Made by a program: the position numbers and the translations under genes. Positions 13,316 through 24,840 of a stretch of 64,000 nucleotides of DNA are shown piece after piece. The DNA is taken from NCBI RefSeq assembly GCF_963169125.1, contig NC_084801.1:111131061-111195060 (forward strand), given 5' to 3'. Under the pieces are notes generated by a model. It did no database searches. It worked only from the letters and a program-made list of their open reading frames with translations, and was not told the DNA's origin. Position 1 is the first letter of the stretch; each line of letters opens with the position of its first letter. The stretch is from Humulus lupulus (Eukaryota; Streptophyta; Magnoliopsida; Rosales; Cannabaceae).

Positions 13316-14011
13316 CACTACAAGAAATATTACTTTCAATAAGTCTGAAAAAGTATTATCAAATATGAACAATAACACTTTTCTACGTGTTAAGCAAAGT
13401 GATGTTATCGTAGGTGGGGAAACTTTCCATAACCCAAGTCTACTATAAAGATGTCTTATAGTATAGTATAATATAACACATTTTTGACATTATCATAATA
13501 TTTTTATAAGTTTTCCTTATTATTATATTTATTTTATGGGAAAACACATTTTTCTGCTTACACAAAAGTGTTATAGACTATTATACTATAATACTTTTTT
13601 TCTATAACACTTTTTTTATATTATATGAATATTTGATAAGTTTTAATTAACTTTTGTTGTATAAACTAACCTATATATATTTTCAACTTACACAAAACTA
13701 GGGAAAAATGATCCTTGAAGTTAAACAAGGTAACATAAATAAGTATTTATTAATTACTCAAGTATAATTACACAATCATATAACAAGATAATTTATACTC
13801 TATGCAAAGTTAGTAAAATACATTTCTTTAATTCTAAAAGCTTCAACTATAATTATTTTGTATTTCTCCAAAGAAATACATCTTAATATACCTGCAAAAC
13901 ATGACATTTATTCATTAGGAATATAGAAATTATCAAAAAAATATGCGAAGAGTTATTAATGGCACACTTTCAATGAATTAAGATTTCACTTGCAAAGCAT
14001 AAATTTCTGAC

Positions 14012-14150
14012 CTTATATTGTGCAATAAGTCCACTACCCTTCATGGTTTCACAAACAATATTGCCATTGTTATTTTCCACTATGAGGGCCTCTTTTGTTT
14101 TGGACATACAAGAAATCATAAGCATGATTAAGTTGGACTACCTCAACATA
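14012..14150 (-). pseudogene. Captured exon fragment of exportin-1 (XPO1/CRM1)
   Basis: On the minus strand the fragment reads through MLMI, SKTKEALIVE, NNNGNIVCETMK and ends IAQYK, then a splice-donor-like AAG|GTCAG at 14010-14014. From family knowledge this matches colinearly, without gaps over about 38 residues, the exportin-1 segment ending ...VQYK just before the conserved METLIYLSHLDH-type helix; roughly 60% of positions agree by eye. Exportin-1 is the Ran-dependent nuclear export receptor. Only this one exon is seen; upstream (about 14120-14150) the frame degrades, and the next exon is absent. Best read as a host gene fragment captured by the CACTA element, not a gene. Confidence 0.85.
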
Positions 14151-14341
14151 TGGCTTGCTGAAATGAGGCTGTAAAAGACATGTTATTTACTGATTGTTTC
14201 CAGAAAAACATAAAAAAAAAAATTGTTTCAGCTAGTTAAACAACAATAAGATTAAGGGACATAAATATTTTTGCAAAGAAGAACAAATATCAATAAGGGG
14301 TCGAATATTGGGTCATTCTTGATGTGAGTAAAATCCCCAAA

Positions 14342-14400
14342 CTTCGTTACCTGTGGCTTCTAGTGATGGTGAGACAGAAGAAGCTGACTTTGCAACATTA
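14342..14400 (-). other. Exon-like stretch, unassigned
   Basis: Minus-strand open stretch reading approximately NVAKSASSVSPSLEAT, followed by a good donor ACAG|GTAACG at about 14350. I do not recognise it. It lies between the exportin fragment and the MITE and may be another captured exon. Confidence 0.3.
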
Positions 14401-14512
14401 AACATAATTAAAATGAGAGCTACAAAATACTTCCAACTATATTTCCTAATGAATCAATTAAAACTTGACATAAAACTCAAAAAATATATATTGTAAGCAT
14501 TTCAATATGAGT

Positions 14513-14648
14513 AATGATATGTGCACTCAAACATTACACACAGTAATGTGGCAGTTTGACATAAGCAATCACATTTATTAAAATTGGGACCCACTGTTTT
14601 AAAAAGCAGTGACACGTCACTGTGTGTAATATTTGGGTGCATATATTA
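14513..14648. mobile_element. Small inverted-repeat element (MITE-like), ~136 bp
   Basis: Left arm begins near TGATATGTGCACTCAAACAT and continues ACACACAGTAATGTG; the right arm (14613-14648, CACGTCACTGTGTGTAATAT...) is its reverse complement with a few mismatches over about 36 bases. The ~60-bp centre has no coding content. Structure fits a miniature inverted-repeat transposable element inserted in the CACTA body. A TSD is not certain (possibly TA). Confidence 0.75.
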
Positions 14649-14717
14649 AAGAGAGGCATGGCAATGAATGAACAAGTTTCTCACTTTTAACTAACACATG
14701 TATACTTTCATATATGC

Positions 14718-14835
14718 TTGATCATTAACTTCATGAATCAACTGTGAGACTCTCGCTTGAAGAGTCCAAATTCCATTTGAATCTAAAAAATCTAGTGTAT
14801 TACAAGAAGTTGATATTCCTCCACCTGTTGACACC
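14718..14835 (-). other. Exon-like fragment, unassigned (captured host sequence?)
   Basis: Minus strand, an open frame with protein-like composition: GGISTSCNTLDFLDSNG then IWTLQARVSQLIHEVNDQAY and K. It is bounded by an acceptor-like TCAACAG| upstream and a donor-like AAA|GTATAC downstream, as expected for an internal exon. I do not recognise the family. Same strand as the exportin fragment, so it could belong to one chimeric transcript, but no continuous reading frame is demonstrated. Confidence 0.4.
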
Positions 14836-15566
14836 AATAGATGCTTACTTTGTAAATACAAAGAAAAAGAATTCAAAAAACTTATTAATTTGAAAAGGAG
14901 TCATAAAAGTTTCTACACAGTAAAGATAAGTATAATAATTTAGGTGAAATTGAGATACAACTCAGAACATATCAAATGATCCTTCCAAAAATCCAATAGG
15001 TAATCAAAATAAATAAAAAGATTATATTCAAAGAAATCATTTTGTCTAGGCATGTTTCATATTGGTCTTCTCCAAGTCTAAGCGACTTTACTTTCAAATT
15101 ATTCTATGTTTAATTTCTTTTATCAAGTATATGACAGTACTGGCCCAAGTCCAGACGTGGAGTAATGCAACAACTCATTGGTGAGTTGAAATTAAAATTT
15201 TCAACATTAATATCTTTTTTATGAGTCTCTCAGAGAATAATAAAACTTCTCAAAACAACATAACGTGTTATAGACACATTTCAAAAATTGCCTAAATAAA
15301 TATATAGAGGAGGTTAAAAAGTTATCTGAACTTTGTTATGGAGTAATTAAGAATGTCACAAGAATTATTCTAAGTAACTACAGTTGTAGGTAACTAGATG
15401 ATAAATTAACCTTGTGAAATAAATTGAAGATGCAGTGTCGGAAAAAGTAAGGGCAGAAAGTTCTAGTTACAATTTTGGTTAATAACTTCCAAATAAAGCA
15501 TCTTAGTTCGCACAGCAAGCACCCATAGCATCTTTTAGTGAATCAATACTAATAAAGGCATTTCTT

Positions 15567-16080
15567 TTAGTTATCCAAAGCGGTGTTTTCCTTTTGCAAT
15601 TTTACACATCGCATAACGACTATAAGAAATTGTCTTTCATACAATCTACATTCAACATCAAATATATCAACAATGGTTCTAACAAAATTAGGAATTAGAC
15701 ACCTTTCTTCTGTTATGATCAATAGATTCACGTACAAACACAGCTTTGCAAGTTGTGGCACATCTTCACCTCTCCATTGCAAAAGTTCCACCAATATCCT
15801 TTATGGCAAAGAGAAATTTTAAAATATTAAATAATTCTAAAATACAACCCTTCAAGAAGGCACAACTCCAACATAGATAGATGAAAACCATTATCAAATA
15901 AGTTTAGAATTGCTTGAAACCTTATGCATTTCTTAAATATCGATTTCATACTCTTAGTACCTTCAAGTGTTATAGGTAAGAACTCAGAAGCATAACAACA
16001 ACAAGTCAAGTCATCCAACCATCCATAAAAAATAACAGAGCAGATATCTTGGAAGAAAGAGCGAAAGCTTTCTCTAATAA
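15567..16080 (-). pseudogene. Two adjacent exon-like fragments of an unidentified protein
   Basis: Minus strand. The upstream part (about 16080-15842) encodes a stretch including DDLTCCCYASEFLPITLEG and FQAILNLFDNGFHLSMLELC; the downstream part (about 15803-15567) encodes LVELLQWRGEDVPQLAKLC, LYVNLLIITEERC and VRTIVDIFDVECRLYERQ. A GT...AG interval of about 50 bases between them (…GAAGG|GTTGTATT to CATAAAG|GATATTG) joins them in frame, though 50 nt is short for a plant intron. Leucine-rich helical composition suggests part of a larger helical-repeat protein. I cannot name it. The C-terminal side runs into non-coding sequence at KENTALDN. Confidence 0.5.
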
Positions 16081-16089
16081 ATGATGAAT

Positions 16090-18380
16090 CATACGCAAAG
16101 AGAAATAAATATAAAAAAAATTAGAACTTATAAACAATATTGATCTGGCATATTAATAAAATAAATAAGAATACAATTAGACAGAGAGACTATTGGAAAC
16201 TAACAAATAAAATATGTTATCATAGCATTAGCTAGAATTAGTTTTACACTAAATGTAGAGATTTATAGAAGAACCCAGAGTGTTGGAAGTCATAAGACTA
16301 ATAAAAAATCTAAAAAACAAAATCCACAAATTTATAAACTGTACATCAACCAAAAATAAAAAATCTTACTCAAGAAGGATAATGAGAGGTTGGACTGTCC
16401 AAAAGAAGGCTTGATTCCAAGTAAATTAATCAAAACCTCATAATAAGTAAAAATTAAAAAGCCTTGGAATATGTAAAATATTTTAACAATACTTTTTTTT
16501 TTGCTGGAACAAAATATTGGTGCTACAAACTTGATAAACAAGAATGTTAAGTCTAAACATCAACTAATAAATTACATAAAGCATAATTGATTATTTTTTC
16601 ATGCAGAACAAAAATAATTTTAGATATGGTTGATTTAATTATTCTATCATCTATTTTATTCATTAGAAAATCATAAAAGCCAAGAATTTGATAAGAAATA
16701 GCTACCCCTGGTAGTAAATAATCACGAGGAGTAAAGCTTAGCTTGGATTTGATTTAGAAAAGTAATTAATATATAATACTCGGTCCCTGTCTTTGTTGCA
16801 TTTTCCACCTCCTGCCTATAATATAGCAATCACTTCTATTATCAAAATATTAATTAAGAGATAGTTGACTTAAATGTAAACTCAATTTAGATGAACTCAG
16901 AATTATAATAGGAAAGCACGGCACTCTTTACAAAATTAAACTAAAACTTGTTATTCTCTAAGTTCTATGATATTACTATGAAATGATTCTTAAAACATAC
17001 ATGATTAAATTAACTAAAACTTATCATGGTTTTTATCATGCATTACTTCTATAGATCAAAAATGTATAAAAATTATTTTTATTATACAAAATACAGAGCA
17101 TAATATAATGACTGGAATAAAAACCATGAAATTATAAATGATTAGTGTCATTGCAGCCCATAATTGTTAAAAATAATTTAGATTTCTAACTAGATATGCA
17201 ATAATAAAGTTAGACCCAATCTAATTAAAGAAAATAAAATATTGCAGATTACATTCATTGAAATTGTGTGAGAGACAGATATAGATATATACATATATAT
17301 TAATTTCTTGCCAATTTTAACATTATCTTGTTATTATCTTTTACCCAAAAATATTCTCTCTTTTTCTAGAATCAAACATGAACTTACCAAGCTAAGTTCC
17401 AAGCTTTTATTTAATAAGTTAGACAAAAAATCAAATCGAATCACACAATATTTCTCTATTATTATAGTCATTTATGATTTTCTTTATTAGTTGCAAAACA
17501 ACCCTTTCAAAACACGAGGTGCCAAGATATATTGATAAAAACCAATCTCAAAATACACAAAAACCTATAGCTCCCATCACAAAAAATAAACTCAAAATAC
17601 TCAAATAAATGGCAAAAATCCATGAATATAATACCAAAAACATCATTTTGGGCATTGTCGTAAAAATAAAAGCAAAACTAAGATATTATCTTGAAAACAA
17701 TATAGAGAGTTAGACAAAGTTACCCAATGACTTCAAAGACATGGGAAATGATAGGGAATGTCGCAGAGAGAAGATCATAGACAAAACTAGGATGCTAACA
17801 TTTTGATATCTACATTTTCTTTTCTCCCAAAAAGTACTTTGTAGTTACAGTTTTTACATTTTACTATCTTCATATTTAATTTTATTTGTAGAATAGTACC
17901 TTAAGTCACAACAATGTTGACCTTTTTTAAAAGAAAATATACATTTGAAAAACCTAGAATTGCCCTTTTTCTTATTTAGATTTCGGTTATTGTAATTTTA
18001 TGCTACATATGTAACCAAATATTCCTTTGAGTAATGATTAAGTTTTTTTAATTCTTTTTTATAAATGGTTAATGATTTAGATTTTCTTTTCAGATTTTGT
18101 CAATCATTATCTCTTTTTTTTTTTTGCCTGACTTTCAATAAGGTCTTTTTTAAAATGGGGTTGAAGGAAGCAGATAGGCTAATCAAATTCTAAACCAAGT
18201 GGTGAATTCAAATAAAGTCAAAATAGCAAATTCACTACAATGTTTATAGATTACTACAAAACTAAAGGTCCACAACCAAATGTTCAAAGCAAATCCTTAA
18301 ACCAAAACATAAAATACATCAAAGTCAACTCAATACAACAAATATAGCATTAGAAAACTTAAAACATATAAGTTTCCTAA
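16090..18380. other. AT-rich CACTA interior without recognisable genes
   Basis: About 2.3 kb of AT-rich sequence with many homopolymer runs and no ORF above 70 codons that looks protein-like. No terminal repeats, satellite or LTR similarity seen. Probably transposon filler or captured intron sequence. Confidence 0.6.
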
Positions 18381-18381
18381 T

Positions 18382-18527
18382 TCAGAGCTGTGACTTTGGT
18401 TGATCTTCAACACTAGGTCTAGCTGCAGTATTTCTAGTTGGATGAACTTTGTTCATAGTGGTTTTTCCAATTGTTGGGCTGCACTTTCTTTTTGTTTTAG
18501 GCTTACTCTGAGAACTAGTTCTATAAG
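18382..18527 (-). other. C-terminal exon-like ORF, Lys/Ser/Thr-rich, unassigned
   Basis: Minus-strand open frame ending at TGA 18382-18384. It reads TSSQSKPKTKRKCSPTIGK, then TTMNKVHPTRNTAARPSVED and QPKSQL, and starts just after an acceptor-like TTATAG. The basic, low-hydrophobic composition resembles a disordered protein tail. Could be a captured gene end or a relic of a CACTA-encoded protein; I do not recognise it. Confidence 0.4.
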
Positions 18528-19017
18528 TAATTTATATATACGGTCCTTTATTAATATATTTGATTGTTTCTAATCAAGTGTTACAAAGATTTTAGTGAAT
18601 TAAACAATCTGGACATGTAATATTATTCATATATATTGGGAGGCATGTACATATTATTCCAAATAGGCTATCATCTTCAAAACAAAGTCTTAACTTTCAA
18701 CTATAGACCCCACTGTAAAATATATATGTGGCTTACACTTCATCAGTATATAATAGAGCAACTACTTTTTTTTTGCATCACAGCAAAATGAGTTTAAATA
18801 GCATTGTTTGTTTAGGATATGGGCATGATTGTCCGCCTTCGCATTACTGTATCAACCGAACTATTAAGGACATGTTTACCATCTTTATTCTTCTATCTTG
18901 GCCACCAAAAATTATCAATCTATTAGTAAACAAGCTCGAGTTTACTTTTTTAATTTTGTTTCGCTGAGTCATTTTATCAAACAACAAGCATGAAATACTT
19001 TGTGACTTCGATTGCAG

Positions 19018-19130
19018 ATGTGTATCTTTCTTTGCTGGGGACAAACAACACAACATGGATGAAGACAGGAGTTCTAGTGGCATGCATGAGAAATTTCCCC
19101 AAAAATAGAGGCCAAGTTTCTGTGATCAAA
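19018..19130 (+). pseudogene. Captured exon fragment of a nodulin-like MFS transporter
   Basis: Plus strand, starting right after an acceptor-like GATTGCAG (19010-19017). It reads VYLSLLGTNNTTW then TGVLVACMRNFPKNRGQVSV. From family knowledge, the pattern small-residue-TN-x-x-W...T-x-x-LV-x-x-x-RNFP-x-x-RG-x-V is the signature of the nodulin-like (NFD4-type) major-facilitator family of plant membrane proteins, where it is followed by GILKGY. Here the match fades after SVI and the frame ends soon. Opposite strand to the exportin fragment, so at least two independent captures are needed. No promoter or other exons found. Confidence 0.72.
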
Positions 19131-19173
19131 TTCATAAAAATTAGAAGTTTCGAAAACTTTACCTAAATTTGAC

Positions 19174-19361
19174 CTCAGATTTTCCAACTCGAATGGTTCC
19201 AAAGCGATGAATAAGAATTAGTAGCATAGAAGCAAACCAGAGGAGCTTCCCTTTGCATGAGGATGAACCATCGGCGACACTGATTCTCCGCGGGTCGACG
19301 GCGGCGGACGGCACAGTCTGTGATGACTGATTAGTGTGAGAGTCAATCAGTGAGAGATTTT
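19174..19361 (-). other. Exon-like fragment with one hydrophobic segment, unassigned
   Basis: Minus strand open stretch beginning after an acceptor-like CTCCCAG| (19362-19364) and ending at a donor-like GAG|GTCAAA (19172-19176). It reads NLSLIDSHTNQSSQTVPSAA, DPRRISVADGSSSCKGK and LLWFASMLLILIHRFGTIR, i.e. a Ser-rich stretch then a probable membrane-spanning or signal-anchor segment. The coding half is strikingly GC-rich (19265-19320) against AT-rich surroundings, unlike transposon filler. Family unknown. Its likely upstream exon is 26533-26645, now 7 kb away because L3 inserted between them. Confidence 0.5.
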
Positions 19362-19410
19362 CTGGGAGTTTGTTTTTGTTTTAGGAATTAGAATATTTTC
19401 AAGTACTGAC

Positions 19411-19986
19411 TATAACGCCCTACTTCCTTAGAGCCGTTACTAAGTGAGTTTAAAACGTGCATTTAACTCGCTAATCGAGGTTTTAAGACAAACGTGTAAT
19501 TAAACCATAAGCAGAGTCATAAACTTTGAAAATAATTCTATTTACTGAAAATCATAAAGCGTTTTGGGATCCCAAAAAAAAAATACTGTTTGGAAATATT
19601 TACAATTCCAAAATATAATCAAGGTCGACTAAACGACAAAACTAAGTTGAATACAATCATCTCCCAAAATACCCCTGGCCGTGGCAGCCAGGCAGGCCAA
19701 ACATGTACGCGACGCTTCACGCTCTCTGTACTCATGGTTTGTTGACTTTCCCCTTGCCCTTACCTGCACCATACAGCACCCGTGAGCTGAAGCCCAGCAA
19801 GAAAACCCTCACAAGCAGATAACATATGCATATCAAACACTTAACATATAACACAAGCAATCCTCAGGCTATACATGTACGACCATGCCATCTCAGGCGC
19901 TTTACCAGGCCCTGGGTTCGCGGTCCACACAGTGAGGATATCCAAGGCATCCTTTAGGGTCTTGCCCTGGCAACTCGCACTCCGCG
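19411..19986 (-). mobile_element. L3 3' LTR, terminal part (left of L4)
   Basis: Reverse complement of an LTR end: TATAACGCCCTACTTCCTTA corresponds to ...GGAAGTAGGGCGTTA(C)A, with the terminal CA mutated. Contains the conserved GGGATCC box at about 19570 and the CAGCAAGAAAAC/GTGAGC block near 19780-19800. Continues at 22207 after L4. Confidence 0.9.
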
Positions 19987-22206
19987 TGTAATGACCCAAA
20001 ATTACTAATAAGGCTTAAGGGCCTTGATTAGTGTGTCGGGAGGGCGTAATTGGAAGTTAGATTAATTAATGGAGAAAATGCATGATTATTTGAATTGCAT
20101 GTTTATGAGTGTTGGATAAGCATGCGGGCCCTGTTTGGTTTGTAAGGGCATAATTGAAATTTTGGCCCGTTAGGGCATAAACGTGATTATTTGTGATAAA
20201 CTGTTGAGACCACATTATTATGTGGATATATGTGTTTGCAGCTTTCGGCACGAGGCGATCCTAGGGAGCAAGTACCGGGAAAGTCAAGGGGTATCTCATG
20301 TATTATGTGATTAATTGGATTATCGGGTTATGGAAATAAATAATTGGAGATATATTTGAGGTTAGGAAGCCTAGGTGGGAATACTGGGGAATTTTACCAT
20401 TTTTCCTCGTGGACGTTTTTGGTACCCCGAGCCTTGGGTTTAACTTAAGTAACTTAAGTAAAATAAAACAAAGTAGACGAATTATCTAGAACTTTGCCAA
20501 CTGACCCTTCCCTCCACACTCAGCTCAACTCACCTTTTCTCTCTCAAGGAAACTATGGAACCAAGTGAAGACTTGGTTGGAAACTCAGGAATTTGAGCTG
20601 GGGTTGTGGGGAGAATTTTAGTAGCAATTTGAAGGTTCAGACCAGGAACTAGGTAAGCATTGAATTATACTTTTGATCATTTGATTTCTGTTGGGTTGTG
20701 TTGTTGAAATCAATTTAGAATGTTGGGATAACTGGATTATGTTGTTAGGATGGTTATGGGTGGTTTTGAGAGAGGTTTTAGTGTCAAAAATGGGGGTTTT
20801 TCTGGGTTTGAAGGGGTCGGGTCGTGACATGGTTCTTGTTGCGCCGCAACCCTCTAGAGAGATGGTGTTGGAGAAGAAGGGCGGGCCGCGGCATGGGGAG
20901 TGTAGGGCCGCAACCCATGTCTATTTCTGGGCAAGGTTGGGCCTCTATTTGGGGCCATGCCGCGGCATGGGGAGGCTTGAGCCGCGACCCTGGATATTTG
21001 TGTTTTTTGGTTTTTTTAAGCATGGGAACTTAACCTAGGGTGCTCGGGATCGATCCCACTACCGTGTTTGGTTGAATTCGATGTCCCGGGGGCTAGAACT
21101 CTATCCGGAAATCCTTATACAATTATTGATGGAATCCTTTGTCATGGTTGTGACTAGGTGTACGCTTGGGCTCGGGGCAGGATCGTGCTCGGGGGTCGTC
21201 TTTTCTAATCAAAGCACTTGGAATTAAAGGTAAGAAAACTGCACCCATTTATGTGGATAGGATGGGACTAAGTGTTCCCTATATTTGTATGCACTGTTAT
21301 ATGATTGTGATAAACCATGTGAATATGTTGGGACTAAGAGCACCCTATAATTGTATGAATGTCATGAGGTGGTATTATGCCATGGGGACGTGTAATGAAC
21401 GACCTAAGAGTGCCAAAATCAATACTTGCGCACAGGGTGCGGCTCAGCCACTGGTAGCTGAGGACAAATTATTGATCACTGAGCTCGATTAAGCTGGCCG
21501 GAGTCAGTGGGTATAACACTGGGCTTGGCCTAAGCGAGCCAAAGACAATGGGTTAAATAGAGGGTGCGGCCTACGGGCGTTAACCCTAGTTGTTACTTGA
21601 CATGTATTCTAGAGAGAATTGTTGTGTATGATATGATGAACATCTGGAACTAGATCAATGGTTATTGAATGATTTCCTTGATTGAATGAATGCTATGGCT
21701 TGGTGAATAATCAATTAGTGTCTTGTAAAATCATTATGTTATTCTCTGGGAACTATTTAGTTATTGATATTGATTGTTCTATGATATTATTTCTTCTTGC
21801 TGGGCCTCGGCTCACGGGTGCTACGTGGTGCAGCTAAAGGCAAGGGTAAGATGAGCTGACCATGAGTTAGAGAGCTTTGGGGACAAGGTGTACATTGTCA
21901 GCTGCTCAGCCGCCACGGTCAAGGGATTGTATAGGGACGGAAACCTAAAACATGTATTTTTCCATTAGAGTGGCTTTGATTCTTTATAACATTTGGAAAT
22001 TCTGTAATTATGTTATTTAAACCTTAATTTGGGATCCCATGTACCAAACATTTATTTTAATGAAAATTATTTGTTTACAACCAAAATCTTTTAAACCTAA
22101 TCTGTTTGTGTCTTAGATTCACATTTTTATCTAAATGACTTGATTAGCAAGTCTCGCACTATTTCAAACACATAGAGTAACGATCTTGGTCATCCAGGGG
22201 GTTACA
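19987..22206 (+). mobile_element. L4: solo LTR inside the L3 LTR
   Basis: Starts TGTAATGACCCAAAATTACT and ends CATCCAGGGGGTTACA, with CCGCG on both sides (19982-19986 and 22207-22211). 2,220 bp, no internal sequence. Contains a GC-rich block with repeated GCCGCGGCATGGGGAG/GGGCCGCAACCC words (20815-20996), AGGTAAGAAAACTGCACCC near 21229 and the GCTGGGCCTCGGCTCACGGG block near 21800, all shared with the other long LTRs. The ORFs around 20690-21490 are LTR read-through. Confidence 0.93.
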
Positions 22207-23738
22207 CCGCGTGCTAAACGCTGCTCCCGGCCCCTTGCCGTTCCCGGCCCTCGCCGTTCCCGGCTCTTGCCGTTCATCCATTTATATGTACACATAGTAT
22301 AATTAAGTAGATACTTACCTGTGTCATATAGGGTCGAGCCCTGCAACACACGCTCTATGGGAACAGTTGTTTTCTTACCTCTCTCTCGAGCTTTCCAAGC
22401 ACCAATGTCCCGAGCACAGTCCCCTAGTCCGAGCCTCACAGAAACCCTAGTCACAACGTACCAACAATATCCATCCATCAAGTTCTAATCCATTAAATAA
22501 CTTTGAGTCATAATTCTAGTCTCCGGGACGTTGAATTCTATCAATTCGGGTGATAAAATCCATCCTGAGCCTTAACTATTGAATTCCTGAGTCTAAAACC
22601 TCTTTAAAGCCCAAAAATGCACTAAGTGCTGCGGCCCTAAGAACTCATGCCGCAGCCCCCAACTCAACTCGAGGCCCTACCTCATTTCAGCTAACACGCA
22701 CGCGCGACCCTTCCTGAAGGGCGTCGCGGCGCACCTTCATTTCCAGACGCCCCAACATTCTAAGGGGCCACAGCTCAGCAAGAACAACGCTGCAGCCCAA
22801 CCCCTCGAGCCCAGAAAAACTCACCATTTTTACCACGAAAACCAATCCAATTAACCCCAATATCAACCTAAAAACTCAAGCTAATCATCACAGAAGTTAT
22901 ACTATGGATTCAGCAACAAAACCCAACAAGAATTCAAGCTCAAAACCTCATCAAACTCAACGTCAATTCTTCACTCAACACACATGCAATACTCTAGAAT
23001 TTCAGCTTAAACCGAGTATAATTCACTAAGATTAAAGCTTACCTTGAGCTGAGTTGAGTCTCTGAATCAGGTCCTTAAGCTTCAAGCTTCTAGCTCCCAA
23101 GATTCCCAGCCCAACTCCTTAGTTTTGATTAGTTTCCACCAAAATTTCCCTTGGTATGACTTAGAGAAAATAAAGAGAGAGAAGAGAGGATGCTTGGGTC
23201 GGTTTAGTGAATTTTGAATGTTTCTTATGTTTTGTTTTATTTAACTTAGTCTCTAGGGTTACCTCAAGGCTCGGGGTACCAAAAACGTCCCCGAGGGCAA
23301 AATGGTAAATTTCCCCAATATTCCCTCCTAAACATTCTATCTTCAAATATATCTCCAAATATTTATTTCCATAACCCGATAACGCCTTAAAACGTCTAAT
23401 ACCCGAAATACCCCTCAACTCACCCCGAGTTAGATTTTTGACCCTGTTGTGACTTTCTAGCTAACCGCTCCCTAAGACTGTCTCGGATCGTGCAACAAAG
23501 ATATATCATAAGTATATCACAATTATTACAATTATCACATTTATGCCCTCAACGGGCTAAAATTAAAAACATGCCCCTAATAACCAAACGGAGCCCACAT
23601 GCATATTTAATTCACCTAAACATGCATCACTAATCACATATTCACACAAATTCACATATTATAACAATAAATCACTTATTGCCCTCCAGGCACGCTAATC
23701 AAGGCCCTAAGCCTTATTAGCAAATTTGGGTCATTAAA
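22207..23738 (-). mobile_element. L3 3' LTR, remaining part
   Basis: Continuation of the minus-strand LTR after L4, ending at the LTR start (…CAAATTTGGGTCATTA, reverse complement of TGTAATGACCCAAATTTG with the first bases mutated). Contains a GC-rich block at about 22622-22800 (GCTGCGGCCC, GGCGTCGCGGCGCACC). 22826-23738 is duplicated as the 5' LTR remnant 25609-26527. Confidence 0.9.
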
Positions 23739-23765
23739 ACTATCCCTTCCTTACAGAAATTTCAT
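23739..23765 (-). promoter_or_regulatory. Polypurine tract of L3
   Basis: On the minus strand GGAAGGGATAGTTTTAATG precedes the 3' LTR, as in the AGGAGGGGATAGT tracts of the sister elements. It primes plus-strand DNA synthesis in LTR retrotransposons. Confidence 0.8.
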
Positions 23766-23770
23766 CCTCG

Positions 23771-24840
23771 AAATTACCTGAATAACTCGAGATACCGCTC
23801 CCGCATCTCTAATTCAAGTTCCCACGTCGCCTCCTCGACCTTGCTGTTCCTCCACAGCACTTTCACCAAGGTGATGGTCTTGCTCCGCAAGACTTTGTCC
23901 TTCCGATCAAGAATCTGAACCGACTTCTCTTCATATGAAAAATCTTGGACTTTCTCCAAATTCTCATAACTCAGAACATGCGTCGAATCAGACACATACT
24001 TTCGGAGCATGGGCACGTGAAACACATCATGAACCCCTGGTAAGGCTGGAGACATCTCCAATCTGTAAGCTACCTATCCAACCCGTTCTAGAATCTCGAA
24101 GGGGCCAACAAGCCTCGGGCACAACTTGCCCCGAACACCAAACCGTTTCACCCCTCTCAAAGGTGAAACTCTAAGGAACACATGATCACTGACCTGAAAT
24201 TCCACTCCCCTGCGTTTCAGGTCTGAGTAACTCTTCTGGCGACTCTGGGAGGCGAGCATTCGAGCTCTAATCTTTTCAACCTCCTTATTGGTCCTCTGAA
24301 CCATCTCAGGACCTAAGTACCTCCTCTCACCCATCTCATCCCAATGGATAGGTGATCTGCACTTCCTCCCATATAGCCTCTCATACGGAGCCACTCCGAT
24401 AGTCGCTTGATAACTGTTATTATACGAGAACTCAATCAAAGGGAGACACTTACTCCAAGATCCCCCAAAATGTAGCACACAGGCTTGTAGCATGTCCTCC
24501 AATATCTGAATCGTCCTCTCAGACTGTCCATCTGTCTGAGGATGATAAGCAGTACTAAACCGCAACTGCGTACCCAGAGCCTTCTGCAGACTCTCCCAAA
24601 ACTTGGAGGAGAATGTGGAGTCCCTGTCGGATACAATCGACCTCAGAGCCCCATGAAGTCGAACAATTTCCTTCACATATAACTTGGCATACTGTTCCAC
24701 AGTATAAGCAGTCCTGACAGGTAAGAAGTGGGCAGACTTGGTATACCTATCAACAATTACCCACACCGAGTCATGCTGTCCCACGGTCTTCGACAAACCA
24801 ACCACGAAGTCATGGTGATATCTTCCCACTTCCACTCTGG
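23771..24840 (-). pseudogene. Integrase core, C-terminal domain and chromodomain-like tail of L3
   Basis: Minus strand. The integrase core is open for 253 codons (24835-24074) with all three catalytic landmarks: VIVDRYTKSAHF (first Asp), IVSDRDSTFSSKFW (second Asp) and HPQTDGQSERTIQ (Glu). It continues with YGRKCRSPIHWDEMGERRY and GPFEILERVG, then a single stop, then 24061-23774: GVHDVFHVPMLRKYVSD and a chromodomain-like end TLVKVLWRNSKVEEATWELE...ELF. This tail is typical of Tekay/Del chromoviruses and is thought to steer integration to heterochromatin. The best preserved integrase in the window. Confidence 0.92.

Noticed and set aside
14012..14150. Functional exportin-1 gene
   Set aside because: Only one exon fragment is present, its upstream edge is frameshifted and it lies within CACTA ends.
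20691..21492. ORFs of 108-115 codons inside solo LTR L4
   Set aside because: Lie wholly within an LTR bounded by a TSD; low-complexity translations of the GC-rich block, no family match.
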